From Lachnospiraceae bacterium (GTDB taxonomy: Bacteria; Bacillota; Clostridia; Lachnospirales; Lachnospiraceae), in contig JAKSSD010000003.1 in assembly GCA_024403275.1 (NCBI GenBank), forward strand, positions 98,894 to 162,893: a stretch of 64,000 nt of DNA, given 5' to 3'. This document shows positions 18,044 through 27,734 of this stretch, piece by piece (position 1 is the stretch's first letter; every line of letters starts with the position of its first letter). The notes under the pieces were generated by a model. It saw only the letters and a program-made list of their open reading frames with translations. It made no database searches and was not told the DNA's origin. Position numbers and translations under genes: made by a program.

Positions 18044-19435
18044 ATGGATACATTAGAAATTAGAGAGATTTTCAGAAACCGTGACAAGTACCTTAACAGT
18101 GAAATAACAATCGGTGGATGGGTTAGAAGCAATCGTGACTCAAAAACTTTTGGTTTCCTTGTTATTAATGATGGTACATTTTTTGAACCAATTCAGGTTG
18201 TTTACGGAGATAATTTAAATAATTTCGCAGATATCTGTAAAATAAATATTGGTGCTGCACTTATTGTTAAAGGAACTTTAGTTCCAACTCCAGAAGCAAA
18301 GCAGCCATTTGAAATTCAGGCAACAGAGATTTGCATCGAAGGCGAATCAACACCTGATTACCCACTTCAGAAGAAGCGTCACACACTTGAATATTTAAGA
18401 ACAATTACTCATTTACGTCCAAGAACAAATACATTCCAGGCTGTATTTAGAGTTCGTTCATTATGTGCATACGCAATCCACAAATTCTTCCAGGAGAGAG
18501 ATTTCGTTTATGTTCATACACCACTTATTACAGGTTCTGACTGTGAAGGCGCTGGAGAAATGTTCCAGGTTACAACACTTGATTTAAGCAATGTTCCAAT
18601 GACAGAGGATGGCAAGGTTGATTTCTCAAAGGACTTCTTCAACAAGTCAACAAACCTTACAGTTTCAGGTCAGTTAAATGGTGAAACATATGCTCAGGCA
18701 TTTAAGAATATTTATACATTCGGACCTACATTCAGAGCAGAGAATTCTAATACAACACGTCATGCAGCAGAATTCTGGATGATCGAGCCAGAAATCTCAT
18801 TTGCAGACCTTCAGGATGATATGTATCTTGCTGAGAGTATGATTAAGTACATTATCAAATATGTAATGGAAAATGCTCCAGAAGAAATGGCATTCTTCAA
18901 CAACTTCGTTGATAAGGGACTTATTGAGAGACTTGAAAATGTAGTTAACTCAGACTTCGGTCGTGTTACATATACAGAAGCGATTGAAATGCTCGAGAAG
19001 AACAATGACAAATTTGATTACAAGGTATTCTGGGGATGCGATCTTCAGACAGAGCATGAAAGATATCTTACAGAGCAGATTTTCAAGAGACCAGTATTCG
19101 TAACTGATTATCCAAAGGAAATCAAAGCTTTCTATATGAAGCTTAATGAAGATGGAAAGACTGTAGCTGCTATGGACTGCCTTGTACCAGGTATCGGTGA
19201 AATCATTGGTGGTTCACAGAGAGAAGATAACTACGATCTTTTAGTAGAGAGAATGAATGAACTTGGACTTAAGAAGGAAGATTATGAATTCTATCTCGAT
19301 TTAAGAAAGTATGGTTCATCACGCCATGCCGGATTCGGTCTTGGTTTTGAAAGAATGATTATGTACTTAACAGGTATGGGCAACATCAGAGACGTAATCC
19401 CATTCCCAAGAACTGTAAACAACTGTGACTTATAA
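18044..19435 (+). CDS. asnS: Asparagine--tRNA ligase
   Basis: A 463-residue class IIb aminoacyl-tRNA synthetase charging tRNA-Asn. The N-terminal OB fold ([20 protein letters not shown]) binds the anticodon. Class II motif 2 ([21 protein letters not shown]) and motif 3 ([15 protein letters not shown]) are intact. [10 protein letters not shown] with Glu following is typical of AsnRS rather than AspRS. GGAAGGAG precedes the ATG. It is followed 13 bases later by asparagine synthetase A, so supply and use of asparagine are co-encoded. Confidence 0.95.
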   Translation: MDTLEIREIFRNRDKYLNSEITIGGWVRSNRDSKTFGFLVINDGTFFEPIQVVYGDNLNNFADICKINIGAALIVKGTLVPTPEAKQPFEIQATEICIEGESTPDYPLQKKRHTLEYLRTITHLRPRTNTFQAVFRVRSLCAYAIHKFFQERDFVYVHTPLITGSDCEGAGEMFQVTTLDLSNVPMTEDGKVDFSKDFFNKSTNLTVSGQLNGETYAQAFKNIYTFGPTFRAENSNTTRHAAEFWMIEPEISFADLQDDMYLAESMIKYIIKYVMENAPEEMAFFNNFVDKGLIERLENVVNSDFGRVTYTEAIEMLEKNNDKFDYKVFWGCDLQTEHERYLTEQIFKRPVFVTDYPKEIKAFYMKLNEDGKTVAAMDCLVPGIGEIIGGSQREDNYDLLVERMNELGLKKEDYEFYLDLRKYGSSRHAGFGLGFERMIMYLTGMGNIRDVIPFPRTVNNCDL

Positions 19436-19448
19436 TTTGGAGGGAAAT

Positions 19449-20459
19449 ATGAGCAACTTTTATGTACCTAAGGGATATAAATCACCTCAGTCTATAATTG
19501 ATACAGAAGTAGCAATCAAAGAGGTGAAGGATTATTTTGAGAGAGCACTCTCTGACGCGCTTAATCTTAAGAGAGTATCAGCTCCTTTATTCGTAAAGCC
19601 GGAAAGTGGTCTCAATGATAACTTAAACGGAGTTGAAAGACCAGTTAAATTTGACATTAAAGAGCAGAATGGCAGAGAAGTTGAAATCGTTCATTCACTT
19701 GCTAAATGGAAAAGAATGGCACTTTTTGAATATGGCTTCAAGAAGGGCGAAGGTCTCTATACAGACATGACAGCCATCAGAAGAGATGAGGAAACAGACA
19801 ATGTTCACTCTATCTACGTTGACCAGTGGGACTGGGAGAAGATTATTGATAAGAGTGAAAGAAATGTAGATACACTTAAAGAAACTGTATTCAGAATCTA
19901 TATGGCTATTAAGCAGACAGAATACTATTTATGTGGTAAATATCATTTCATGGATCCATTCCTTCCAAACGAGATTTCTTTTATTACAACAAAAGAACTT
20001 GAGGCAATGTATCCAGACAAGACTCCAAAGGAAAGAGAAAACATCATTACTAAAGAAAAAGGTGCTGTATTCCTTATGCAGATTGGTGATGATCTCGCTT
20101 CAGGAGAACCACATGATGGACGTGCTCCAGACTATGATGACTGGAGTCTTAACGGAGATATTCTTGTATATTATCCAATTCTTGGACAGAGCTTTGAACT
20201 TTCATCAATGGGTATCAGAGTTGATGAAGATGCACTTGCTTATCAGCTTAAGAAGAGAGGTTGCGAGGAAAGAGCAGAAATGCCATTCCAGAAGGGTATT
20301 CTTGAAAAGAAGCTTCCATATACAATCGGTGGCGGTATCGGACAGTCAAGAATATGTATGTTCTTCCTTCAGAGAGCTCATATTGGCGAGGTTCAGTCTT
20401 CAATCTGGCCAGATGATGTATATGCTATAGCTGAAGAGAATGGAATTAATCTTTTATAG
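19449..20459 (+). CDS. asnA: Aspartate--ammonia ligase
   Basis: A 336-residue AsnA-type asparagine synthetase, an ammonia-dependent enzyme with a class II synthetase-like fold. [31 protein letters not shown] and YVDQWDWEK are family hallmarks, and [14 protein letters not shown] is the motif 3-like element. An in-frame ATG at 19425 lies inside asnS; the ATG at 19449 has GGAGGG 5 bases upstream and gives the family N-terminus. lspA follows after 7 bases. Confidence 0.94.
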   Translation: MSNFYVPKGYKSPQSIIDTEVAIKEVKDYFERALSDALNLKRVSAPLFVKPESGLNDNLNGVERPVKFDIKEQNGREVEIVHSLAKWKRMALFEYGFKKGEGLYTDMTAIRRDEETDNVHSIYVDQWDWEKIIDKSERNVDTLKETVFRIYMAIKQTEYYLCGKYHFMDPFLPNEISFITTKELEAMYPDKTPKERENIITKEKGAVFLMQIGDDLASGEPHDGRAPDYDDWSLNGDILVYYPILGQSFELSSMGIRVDEDALAYQLKKRGCEERAEMPFQKGILEKKLPYTIGGGIGQSRICMFFLQRAHIGEVQSSIWPDDVYAIAEENGINLL

Positions 20460-20466
20460 GTGAACA

Positions 20467-21009
20467 ATGAAAAAGGTATTAAATTATATTCTTCCACTTT
20501 TAGGTATTGCGTTAATAGTTGGACTTGACCAATACACTAAATTGCTGACACTTGCTCATGTTAAGGGAACAGAAGGCTTTTATATTATCAATAAAGTTTT
20601 GAGAATATATTTTGTCAGTAATGAGGGAATGGCCTGGGGAATGTTTCAGAACAAACAGATTGTTTTCATCATTATTACTCCAATAGTAATCGCCGGACTT
20701 ATCTATCTCTACTTAAAGATGCCTTTGGAGAAAAAATATATATGGATGAGAATATGTGTTGTATTCCTTACAGGTGGTGCAATAGGAAATCTTATTGACA
20801 GAATATTTAGGGGAGAACAATTATTTCACGGTTCTGTAGTGGATATGATTTACGTGGAACTGATTAACTTTCCAGTATTTAACGTAGCGGATAGTTTTGT
20901 TTCAGTTGGCTTTGTTATTCTTGTCGTCATGATGTTTATCATGAAGGATGATGATCTGGCATGGCTAAAAATAAAGAGAAAAGAGAAAGATAAAAATGAG
21001 AATAATTGA
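20467..21009 (+). CDS. lspA: Lipoprotein signal peptidase (signal peptidase II)
   Basis: A 180-residue polytopic membrane aspartyl protease that removes the signal peptide from prolipoproteins. There are four hydrophobic segments. The conserved motifs are present: LDQYTK near the N-terminus, NEGMAWG, the GGAIGNLIDRI catalytic Asp, and FNVADSFVSVG with the second catalytic Asp. The tail is Lys-rich. It overlaps the following amidohydrolase gene by 14 bases. Confidence 0.94.
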   Translation: MKKVLNYILPLLGIALIVGLDQYTKLLTLAHVKGTEGFYIINKVLRIYFVSNEGMAWGMFQNKQIVFIIITPIVIAGLIYLYLKMPLEKKYIWMRICVVFLTGGAIGNLIDRIFRGEQLFHGSVVDMIYVELINFPVFNVADSFVSVGFVILVVMMFIMKDDDLAWLKIKRKEKDKNENN

Positions 21010-21787
21010 TGCACATGCTCATATTTTTCCTGAGAAGATTGCGGATAAAGCGTCAGAAGCAATTGGAGAATTTTATGATTTACCCATGAATTCAGGCGGT
21101 GGTTCTAAAACGTTACTTGAACAGGAGAAGGAGTGTGGCGTTGAGAAGATGTTAGTGTGTTCTTCAGCGCTTAGTGCTAAAAATGTTGAAAGCATTAATA
21201 CTTTTATTGCCAGTGAGGTTGCAGCTCACCCTGAATTCGTAGGACTTGCATCATTGCATAAAGATTATGAGAATTACAAAGAAGAACTTGCCAGAATTAA
21301 GGAATTAGGACTTAAAGGCATTAAGTTTCATAGCGATATGCAAAAAACTGACATAGATGATAAAGCTTTATATCCTGTATATGAGGAGATTCAGAAACAG
21401 AATCTCCCTGTTCTTTTGCATATGGGAGATGACAGATATGATTATTCATCACCTGCAAGAATGGTTAAGGTTGCAAAGGATTTCCCAGGAATCACATTTA
21501 TAGGTGCTCATTTTGGTGGATATTTAAGATGGCATGAGTCAATTGATAATCCACTTCTTGATAATGTATATTATGATACTTGCAGTTCACTGGCTTTTAT
21601 GAAAAAAGGTCAGGCGGAAGAGTTTATTAACCGATTTGGTGCAGACAGATTTTTCTTTGGAACTGATTTCCCTATGTGGGATACAAAGGGAGAGATTGAG
21701 CGTTTTATGGCACTTGATCTTGATGAGGAAGCGAAACAAATGATTTTATATGGCAATTTCGCCAGAGTCTTTGGCATTTGTGACTAG
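20996..21787 (+). CDS. Amidohydrolase-family metal-dependent hydrolase
   Basis: A 263-residue TIM-barrel hydrolase of the amidohydrolase-2 (ACMSD-like) type. The first-strand metal motif is DAHAHIFPE (residues 5-13). HSDMQ and LLHMGDD carry further candidate metal ligands, GAHFGGYLRWH the His of strand 5/6, and FFGTDFPMWD the catalytic Asp. The substrate is unknown; family members hydrolyse or decarboxylate small carboxylated compounds. It overlaps lspA by 14 bases and precedes the acyl-reductase gene by 23 bases, so a role in the same lipid-related unit is possible but unsupported. Confidence 0.8.
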   Translation: MRIIDAHAHIFPEKIADKASEAIGEFYDLPMNSGGGSKTLLEQEKECGVEKMLVCSSALSAKNVESINTFIASEVAAHPEFVGLASLHKDYENYKEELARIKELGLKGIKFHSDMQKTDIDDKALYPVYEEIQKQNLPVLLHMGDDRYDYSSPARMVKVAKDFPGITFIGAHFGGYLRWHESIDNPLLDNVYYDTCSSLAFMKKGQAEEFINRFGADRFFFGTDFPMWDTKGEIERFMALDLDEEAKQMILYGNFARVFGICD

Positions 21788-21810
21788 TTAAAAGAGAGGA
21801 TATTCCGACA

Positions 21811-24759
21811 ATGAACAAAGATTTTACCACTATCAGAGGCTTCGTAGATTATATTTATGAAAGCTTCTCTGACAGGATCGCATATAAGTTTTTGGTGGAA
21901 GAAAACATAGAATGCAGAAGCTATAAGAATTTGAGAGATGATGCATATGGTCTTGCAAGTTTTATAGTGAATAAAGGATATGCTGGAAAGCATATAGCGG
22001 TATTAGGAGGCACAAGCTATGAGTGGGTTGTGTCTTTTCTTGCTATTGTAATGAGTGGAAATGTCGTTGTTCCAATCGATAAAATGTTGCCTGAAAATGA
22101 AATGCATTTCCTTTTTGAAAAGGGTGATGTTGAGTGCATTTTCCATAGTGACGAGTTTGAAAATGTTGCTACAAATGCAAAGGCTAATAATAAAAAGATT
22201 AAAGAGATTATTAATATCTCAGTCAGAGAATTTAATGGGGCTTTGTGTACAAAAGAGGTTGAATTACCTGAAAAAAATCCAGCTGAGATGGCAGAGATTC
22301 TCTTTACTTCGGGTACAACTGGAACAAGCAAGGGTGTTATGCTTTCAGAAACTAACATCGTTGCTAATATCAGAGATATCATCAGAATGGATTTTACATC
22401 TAATATAGGCGATAATAATAATTTATCTGTTCTTAGTGTACTTCCAATTCATCATACATTTGAGCTTACAGTAGATAATCTTGGTGTTTTAGGAAGTGGT
22501 GCAACAATCTGCATTAATGATAAGCTTGAAAATATTGTTAATAATATGAATATTTTCAAACCATCTGTAATTCTTATTGTGCCAGCTATTGCTGAAGCTT
22601 TTTATAAGAAAATTCAGGAAGGCTTAAGTGATAAGTCAGTTCAGAAAAAAATTAAACAGGGCCGCAGAATTGTTAAGATGACAAAGGCTCTTGGTATGGA
22701 TACGAGAAGAAGCATTTACAAATCAATGCTTTCTAAGTTTGGTGGTAATCTTATTAATATCATTGTTGGTGGTGCAGCTTTAAGACCTGAAATCTGTGAA
22801 TGCTTTGATGAATTTGGAATCAATGTATTCCAGGGATATGGACTTACTGAGTGTGGTCCTCTTGTAGCAGCTAACTACCCAGGAACAAACAGAGTTGGTT
22901 CTGTAGGTAAAGCGGTTGATTACATGGAAGTTAAGATTGATAACGGTGAGATCGTCACAAGAGGCGATGGAGTTATGCTTGGCTATTACAAGAACAAAGA
23001 GCAGACAGATGAAGTTATCAAGGACGGATGGTTACGTACAGGTGATCTTGGATATATCGACGATGATGGATTTGTCTATATTACAGGACGCTGCAAGAAT
23101 CTTATTATTCTTGATAATGGAAAGAATATTTATCCAGAAGAACTTGAAGAGAAGATTATCGTAATGGATGGCGTTAAGGATGTATTTGTCTATGGCGATA
23201 AAGGCCGAATCTGTGCGCTCGTTCTTCCTGAGAATCCAGGAGATAAAGATAAAAAGAAGGCAATAGAAACTGCTATTAAGAAGTTTAACGAGACACTTCC
23301 TACATATAAGAAGATTACATTTATTAGTTTTACAAGCAGGGAATTCCCTAAGACAACTACTCTTAAGATTAAGAGACATGAGCTTCTTAAAATGGTTCAG
23401 AATCAGTTGGCTAAGAATGAAGTTAAATATGTAGCTCCTACAAATCCTCAGGAGAAGAGACTGGTAGAAGCCTTCGAACAGATTCTTACTAAGAGAGTAG
23501 GTATACTTGATGATTTCTTTGATTTAGGAGGAGATTCACTTAGCGCATTTGAGCTTGCTGCAATTCTTGGTATCAATGCTCAGGAAATATATGAATATCC
23601 TACAGTAGAGTCATTAGCAAAATACCTTGATAAGAATAATCATTTTGAGTCTGAGGGTGAGAAGGTTGATGTTAATTCACTTATCCTTAAAGATACAAAT
23701 GAAAATTATAAGGGTTCTTACAATTGTGTATTCCTTACGGGAGCAACAGGCTTCCTTGGAGCACATGTTTTGAGAGAACTTTTAAAGAATAAGGTTAAGG
23801 TTGTATGCCTTGTAAGAAATGAGGAGAGATTAAGACAAACTCTTGGTAGTTACTTCCCTAAGGAATATAAATATTTCAACTACAAGGTAGTTAAGGGAGA
23901 TATTGAAGTACCTCATTTTGGACTTAATGATAAGGAATATGCAATTCTTGTTGATAAGGTAGATACAGTAATTCATACTGCTGCAAATGTTCATCATGCA
24001 GGTCATTATGAAGATTTTGAACGTACAAATGTACAGGGTACTAAGAATGTTATTGACTTCTGTAATGATGCCGGTGCGACGTTACATTATACATCAACTG
24101 CATCAGTTAGTGGTGTTGGTACTGTAGCTATTCCGAAGACAGATAAGATATTCGATGAATTTGTTTTGGATATTGGACAAAAGTACGTACAAAACGTTTA
24201 CATCCATTCTAAATATAAGGCAGAGGAAGCAGTTCTTCAGGCCAGAGAGAAAGGCCTTAAGGCTAATATTTATCGTATTGGTAACCTTACCTGGAGAATG
24301 TCTGATGGTATGTTCCAAAAGAATGCTGATGAGAATGGATTCATTGGAAGATCGAGAGGCTTCTTTAAGGCTAGACTTTACAGCCCTGAAATTGCAGAGT
24401 TCCCTATGGACTTCACTCCTGTAGACGAGTGTGCAAAGGCATATGTTAAGCTTGTTCTTCATAACAAGATTAATAATATTTATCATTTGTACAATCCACA
24501 TTTATTTACAATTGATAAATTGGCAGATAAATTGTTGTTCAGCTGCAAGAGAGTTCCAAAGGAAATCTTTGATAAGCTTTTAAGAGAGAAGATTCAGGAC
24601 AAGGATGTGGCAGTGTTGTCATTCTATAGTTCCATAGCTTCTAATTCCAGAAATATTCCTATGGATAATGAATTCACATGCAGAGTACTTGGACAGCTTG
24701 GTTTCAAGTGGTCAAGAATTGGATTCCATTATTTAAGATATTTTAAAAGATTTTTATAA
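21811..24759 (+). CDS. Adenylation-carrier-thioester reductase, carboxylic-acid-reductase-like
   Basis: A 982-residue three-module enzyme. Residues 1-540 form an acyl-CoA-synthetase-like adenylation domain (P-loop FTSGTTGTSKG 165-175, GYGLTECGP 342-350, RTGDLG 409-414, and LKIKRHEL around 518-525, with a candidate catalytic Lys). Residues 545-610 form a phosphopantetheine carrier with attachment site DLGGDSLS (Ser576). Residues 638-982 form an NADPH-dependent thioester reductase (FLTGATGFLGAH 641-652, then a SxYxxxK-type HSKYKAEEA). By analogy with carboxylic acid reductases and Lys2, it would activate an acid, load it on the carrier and release an aldehyde. It sits directly before PlsA/PlsR-like genes, pointing to fatty acid or a lipid precursor as substrate (inference). 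A phosphopantetheinyl transferase must act on it; none is in the window. Confidence 0.88.
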   Translation: MNKDFTTIRGFVDYIYESFSDRIAYKFLVEENIECRSYKNLRDDAYGLASFIVNKGYAGKHIAVLGGTSYEWVVSFLAIVMSGNVVVPIDKMLPENEMHFLFEKGDVECIFHSDEFENVATNAKANNKKIKEIINISVREFNGALCTKEVELPEKNPAEMAEILFTSGTTGTSKGVMLSETNIVANIRDIIRMDFTSNIGDNNNLSVLSVLPIHHTFELTVDNLGVLGSGATICINDKLENIVNNMNIFKPSVILIVPAIAEAFYKKIQEGLSDKSVQKKIKQGRRIVKMTKALGMDTRRSIYKSMLSKFGGNLINIIVGGAALRPEICECFDEFGINVFQGYGLTECGPLVAANYPGTNRVGSVGKAVDYMEVKIDNGEIVTRGDGVMLGYYKNKEQTDEVIKDGWLRTGDLGYIDDDGFVYITGRCKNLIILDNGKNIYPEELEEKIIVMDGVKDVFVYGDKGRICALVLPENPGDKDKKKAIETAIKKFNETLPTYKKITFISFTSREFPKTTTLKIKRHELLKMVQNQLAKNEVKYVAPTNPQEKRLVEAFEQILTKRVGILDDFFDLGGDSLSAFELAAILGINAQEIYEYPTVESLAKYLDKNNHFESEGEKVDVNSLILKDTNENYKGSYNCVFLTGATGFLGAHVLRELLKNKVKVVCLVRNEERLRQTLGSYFPKEYKYFNYKVVKGDIEVPHFGLNDKEYAILVDKVDTVIHTAANVHHAGHYEDFERTNVQGTKNVIDFCNDAGATLHYTSTASVSGVGTVAIPKTDKIFDEFVLDIGQKYVQNVYIHSKYKAEEAVLQAREKGLKANIYRIGNLTWRMSDGMFQKNADENGFIGRSRGFFKARLYSPEIAEFPMDFTPVDECAKAYVKLVLHNKINNIYHLYNPHLFTIDKLADKLLFSCKRVPKEIFDKLLREKIQDKDVAVLSFYSSIASNSRNIPMDNEFTCRVLGQLGFKWSRIGFHYLRYFKRFL

Positions 24760-24773
24760 GTTGGTGAAATGAA

Positions 24774-27734
24774 TTGAGAATTGGTATTGATATTGGTTCA
24801 ACAACAATCAAATCGGTTGTTTTTGACGATAACAACAATTTAATACATAAAAGTTACGAGCGTCATTATACACTTATTACAGAGAAGACACAGGAAGTTA
24901 TCAAAGGTCTTATTGATAAGTTTGAAATAACAAAACCTGTTGTATGTGCAATCTCTGGTTCAGCAGGAATGGGCTTGGCTGAAAAGGCGGGCATTCCATT
25001 CGTGCAGGAAGTGTACGCAACAAAGGTTGCTATCACTAATAAGTTACCTGAAACTGATGTTGTAATTGAGCTTGGTGGAGAGGATGCAAAGATTCTATTC
25101 CTTCAGGGCAATCTTGAAGTAAGAATGAATGGTACATGTGCTGGTGGTACAGGTGCATTTGCAGATCAGATGGCTTCACTTATGCAGATTTCAGTAGACG
25201 AAATGAACGAAATGGCCAAGGAAGCAACTAAGATTTACCCAATTGCTTCACGTTGTGGTGTATTCGCTAAGACTGATATTCAGCCATTACTTAATCAGGG
25301 CGCAAGAAAAGAAGATATTTCTGCAAGTATCTTTGCAGCTATCGTTAACCAGACAATTACAGGCCTTGCTCAGGGACATCCAATTGAAGGGGATGTTGTT
25401 TATCTTGGCGGACCATTAACATTTAATACAGAACTTAAAAAATCTTTTGACAAGGCACTTAAGCTTGAAGGAACATGCCCAGAGGATTCACTCTTATTCG
25501 TTGCTATGGGCGCTGCTTTATATGCAAGTGAAGCAGTTGATTTGAGCGAAGCTTTGGAGATTATTAAGACTGCAGGAGATTCCATAAAGGTATCTTCACT
25601 TCCTCCATTATTTAAGAATGAGGAAGAATATAATGAATTTATCGAGAGACATAATAAAGATACTGTTGAGAGAAAAGAAGGCATCGACTATGAAGGAGAA
25701 GCTTTCCTTGGTATCGATTCAGGCTCAACAACACTTAAGGTTATTCTTACAGATACAGAGGGTGGTATTTTATATTCAAAATACGAATCCAATCAGGGTA
25801 AGCCTATTGATGTAGTTGTTGAATCTCTTAAAGAAATGTATGCTAAATATCCAAAGGCCAAGATTGTTTCAAGCGCCGTAACAGGATATGGCGAAGATAT
25901 GATAAAGGCTGCTCTTGATGTAGAGTATGGTGTTGTAGAGACTGTAGCTCACTTCACAGCTGCCAAATTCTTCCTTCCTGACGTTGAATTTATAATCGAT
26001 ATCGGCGGACAGGATATGAAATGTTTCAAGATCAGAAATGGTGCAATTGATAACATTTTCCTGAATGAAGCCTGCTCCTCGGGCTGTGGCTCATTCCTTC
26101 AGACTTTTGCAAGTTCAATGGGATATAAGATTGATGAGTTTGCAAGACTTGGTTTATTCGGCCAAAGCCCTGTAGATCTTGGTTCAAGATGTACAGTATT
26201 TATGAATTCATCAGTAAAGCAGGCCCAGAAGGAAGGCGTATCTGTAGAAAATATTTCAGCAGGATTATCTATCAGTGTAATAAAAAATGCTTTATATAAA
26301 GTAATCCGTGTTCATTCAGCAGATGAACTTGGTAAAAAAATCGTTGTTCAGGGTGGTACATTCTTAAACAACGCTGTTCTTCGTGCTTTTGAGCAGGAAA
26401 TGGGCGTAAATGTAATTAGACCTGACATTGCAGGTATGATGGGAGCGTACGGTGCAGCGTTATATTCTAAAGAACTTTACTATAAGAATGGCAAGACTCA
26501 TGCTGAAGATTACAAGGGAATAATCAGCAATGAAGAGTTGAAAGAGTTCACTTATGATGTTAAGGGTACAACATGTAATGGATGTAACAATCACTGCCAG
26601 TTAACAATCAACTCATTTAGCGGAAACAGAAAATTTATCGGTGGAAACAGATGTGAAAAGCCTGTAACAAAGAAGGCGCAGGATGATTCACTTAATTTAT
26701 ATGAGTACAAATTATCACTCTTAAAAGAGTATTCAGATACAGATGATACAGAGACTGCTCCTAGAAAGAAGACAATAGGTATTCCTCTTGGAATGAATAT
26801 GTTTGAAATGCTTCCTTTCTGGTATGCATTCTTTAAGAGTCTTGGCTATAATGTTAAGACATCTGGATTCTCAAACAGAGCAATGTATCTTAAAGGACAG
26901 AGTACAATTCCTTCAGATACTGTATGTTTCCCTGCGAAGATGATGCACGGACACATTCAAAAACTTATTGAAATGAATGTAGATGTTATTTTCTATCCAG
27001 GAATGACATATCATTTTGACGAGCATAAGGGAAGAAAGAACTATAACTGCGCAGTTATCTCAGGATATCCAGAGGTTATAGGAGCTAATACAATTAATTT
27101 TGGCGAAATCAAGTATATTTGTGATTATGTAGGACCTCATGTTAAGAGAGTATTTCCTTCAAAGATTAAGGCTATTCTTGAAGAGCGTTTAGGTGAGAGC
27201 TTCTCAATGGCAGAGATTAAGAAGGCTTGCAAATGCGCCTATGCAGAGATTGATAATTACAAGTCAAAGGTTGTTAAACAGGGCGAGTTAATTATGGAGA
27301 CAGCCAGAAAAGAAGGCAAGAAAATTGTTCTTCTTGCAGGCCGTCCATATCATGTAGATCCTGAAATTAATCATGGTATTCATAAGCTTATTGCAGGACT
27401 TGGATTTGCTGTTATAACAGAAGATTCTGTTGCCGGCAAGGTTGAGAAGTTTAATACAAATATTGTTGGCCAGTGGACATTCCATCAAAGATTATTCTCA
27501 GCTGCTAAATATGTAGCTGATTCAGAAGATATATTTATGGTACAGTTAGTATCCTTTGGTTGTGGTCTTGATGCTCTTACTACAGATGAAGAGAGAGAAA
27601 TTCTTGAGGCTGCAGGCAAATTGTATACACAGATTAAGATTGATGAAGTTACAAATCTTGGTGCTGTAAAAATCAGACTTAGAAGCCTTATGGCGGCTAT
27701 CGAGTCAGGAAAGGGGGATGCGGCAAATGAGTAA
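24774..27734 (+). CDS. plsA: Tandem HgdC-type activase / DUF2229 protein, PlsA-like
   Basis: A 986-residue protein with two ASKHA ATPase repeats (residues 1-255, start IGIDIGSTTIKS; 310-565, start LGIDSGSTTLKV). These are followed by a Cys cluster C601-x2-C604-x3-C608 and a DUF2229 (CoA-dehydratase-activase-like) region at about 665-900. Each repeat keeps the two cysteines that bridge a [4Fe-4S] cluster in HgdC dimers: C122 and C161 in the first, C434 (or C438) and C473 in the second. The chain may therefore form an internal pseudo-dimer. Such proteins pair with HgdB-like partners. In Clostridium perfringens a pair of this kind (PlsA/PlsR) makes plasmalogens from ester lipids. The start is TTG, with GGTGA 6 bases upstream; the nearby ATG is out of frame. 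Symbol given by homology and context. Confidence 0.78.
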   Translation: MRIGIDIGSTTIKSVVFDDNNNLIHKSYERHYTLITEKTQEVIKGLIDKFEITKPVVCAISGSAGMGLAEKAGIPFVQEVYATKVAITNKLPETDVVIELGGEDAKILFLQGNLEVRMNGTCAGGTGAFADQMASLMQISVDEMNEMAKEATKIYPIASRCGVFAKTDIQPLLNQGARKEDISASIFAAIVNQTITGLAQGHPIEGDVVYLGGPLTFNTELKKSFDKALKLEGTCPEDSLLFVAMGAALYASEAVDLSEALEIIKTAGDSIKVSSLPPLFKNEEEYNEFIERHNKDTVERKEGIDYEGEAFLGIDSGSTTLKVILTDTEGGILYSKYESNQGKPIDVVVESLKEMYAKYPKAKIVSSAVTGYGEDMIKAALDVEYGVVETVAHFTAAKFFLPDVEFIIDIGGQDMKCFKIRNGAIDNIFLNEACSSGCGSFLQTFASSMGYKIDEFARLGLFGQSPVDLGSRCTVFMNSSVKQAQKEGVSVENISAGLSISVIKNALYKVIRVHSADELGKKIVVQGGTFLNNAVLRAFEQEMGVNVIRPDIAGMMGAYGAALYSKELYYKNGKTHAEDYKGIISNEELKEFTYDVKGTTCNGCNNHCQLTINSFSGNRKFIGGNRCEKPVTKKAQDDSLNLYEYKLSLLKEYSDTDDTETAPRKKTIGIPLGMNMFEMLPFWYAFFKSLGYNVKTSGFSNRAMYLKGQSTIPSDTVCFPAKMMHGHIQKLIEMNVDVIFYPGMTYHFDEHKGRKNYNCAVISGYPEVIGANTINFGEIKYICDYVGPHVKRVFPSKIKAILEERLGESFSMAEIKKACKCAYAEIDNYKSKVVKQGELIMETARKEGKKIVLLAGRPYHVDPEINHGIHKLIAGLGFAVITEDSVAGKVEKFNTNIVGQWTFHQRLFSAAKYVADSEDIFMVQLVSFGCGLDALTTDEEREILEAAGKLYTQIKIDEVTNLGAVKIRLRSLMAAIESGKGDAANE

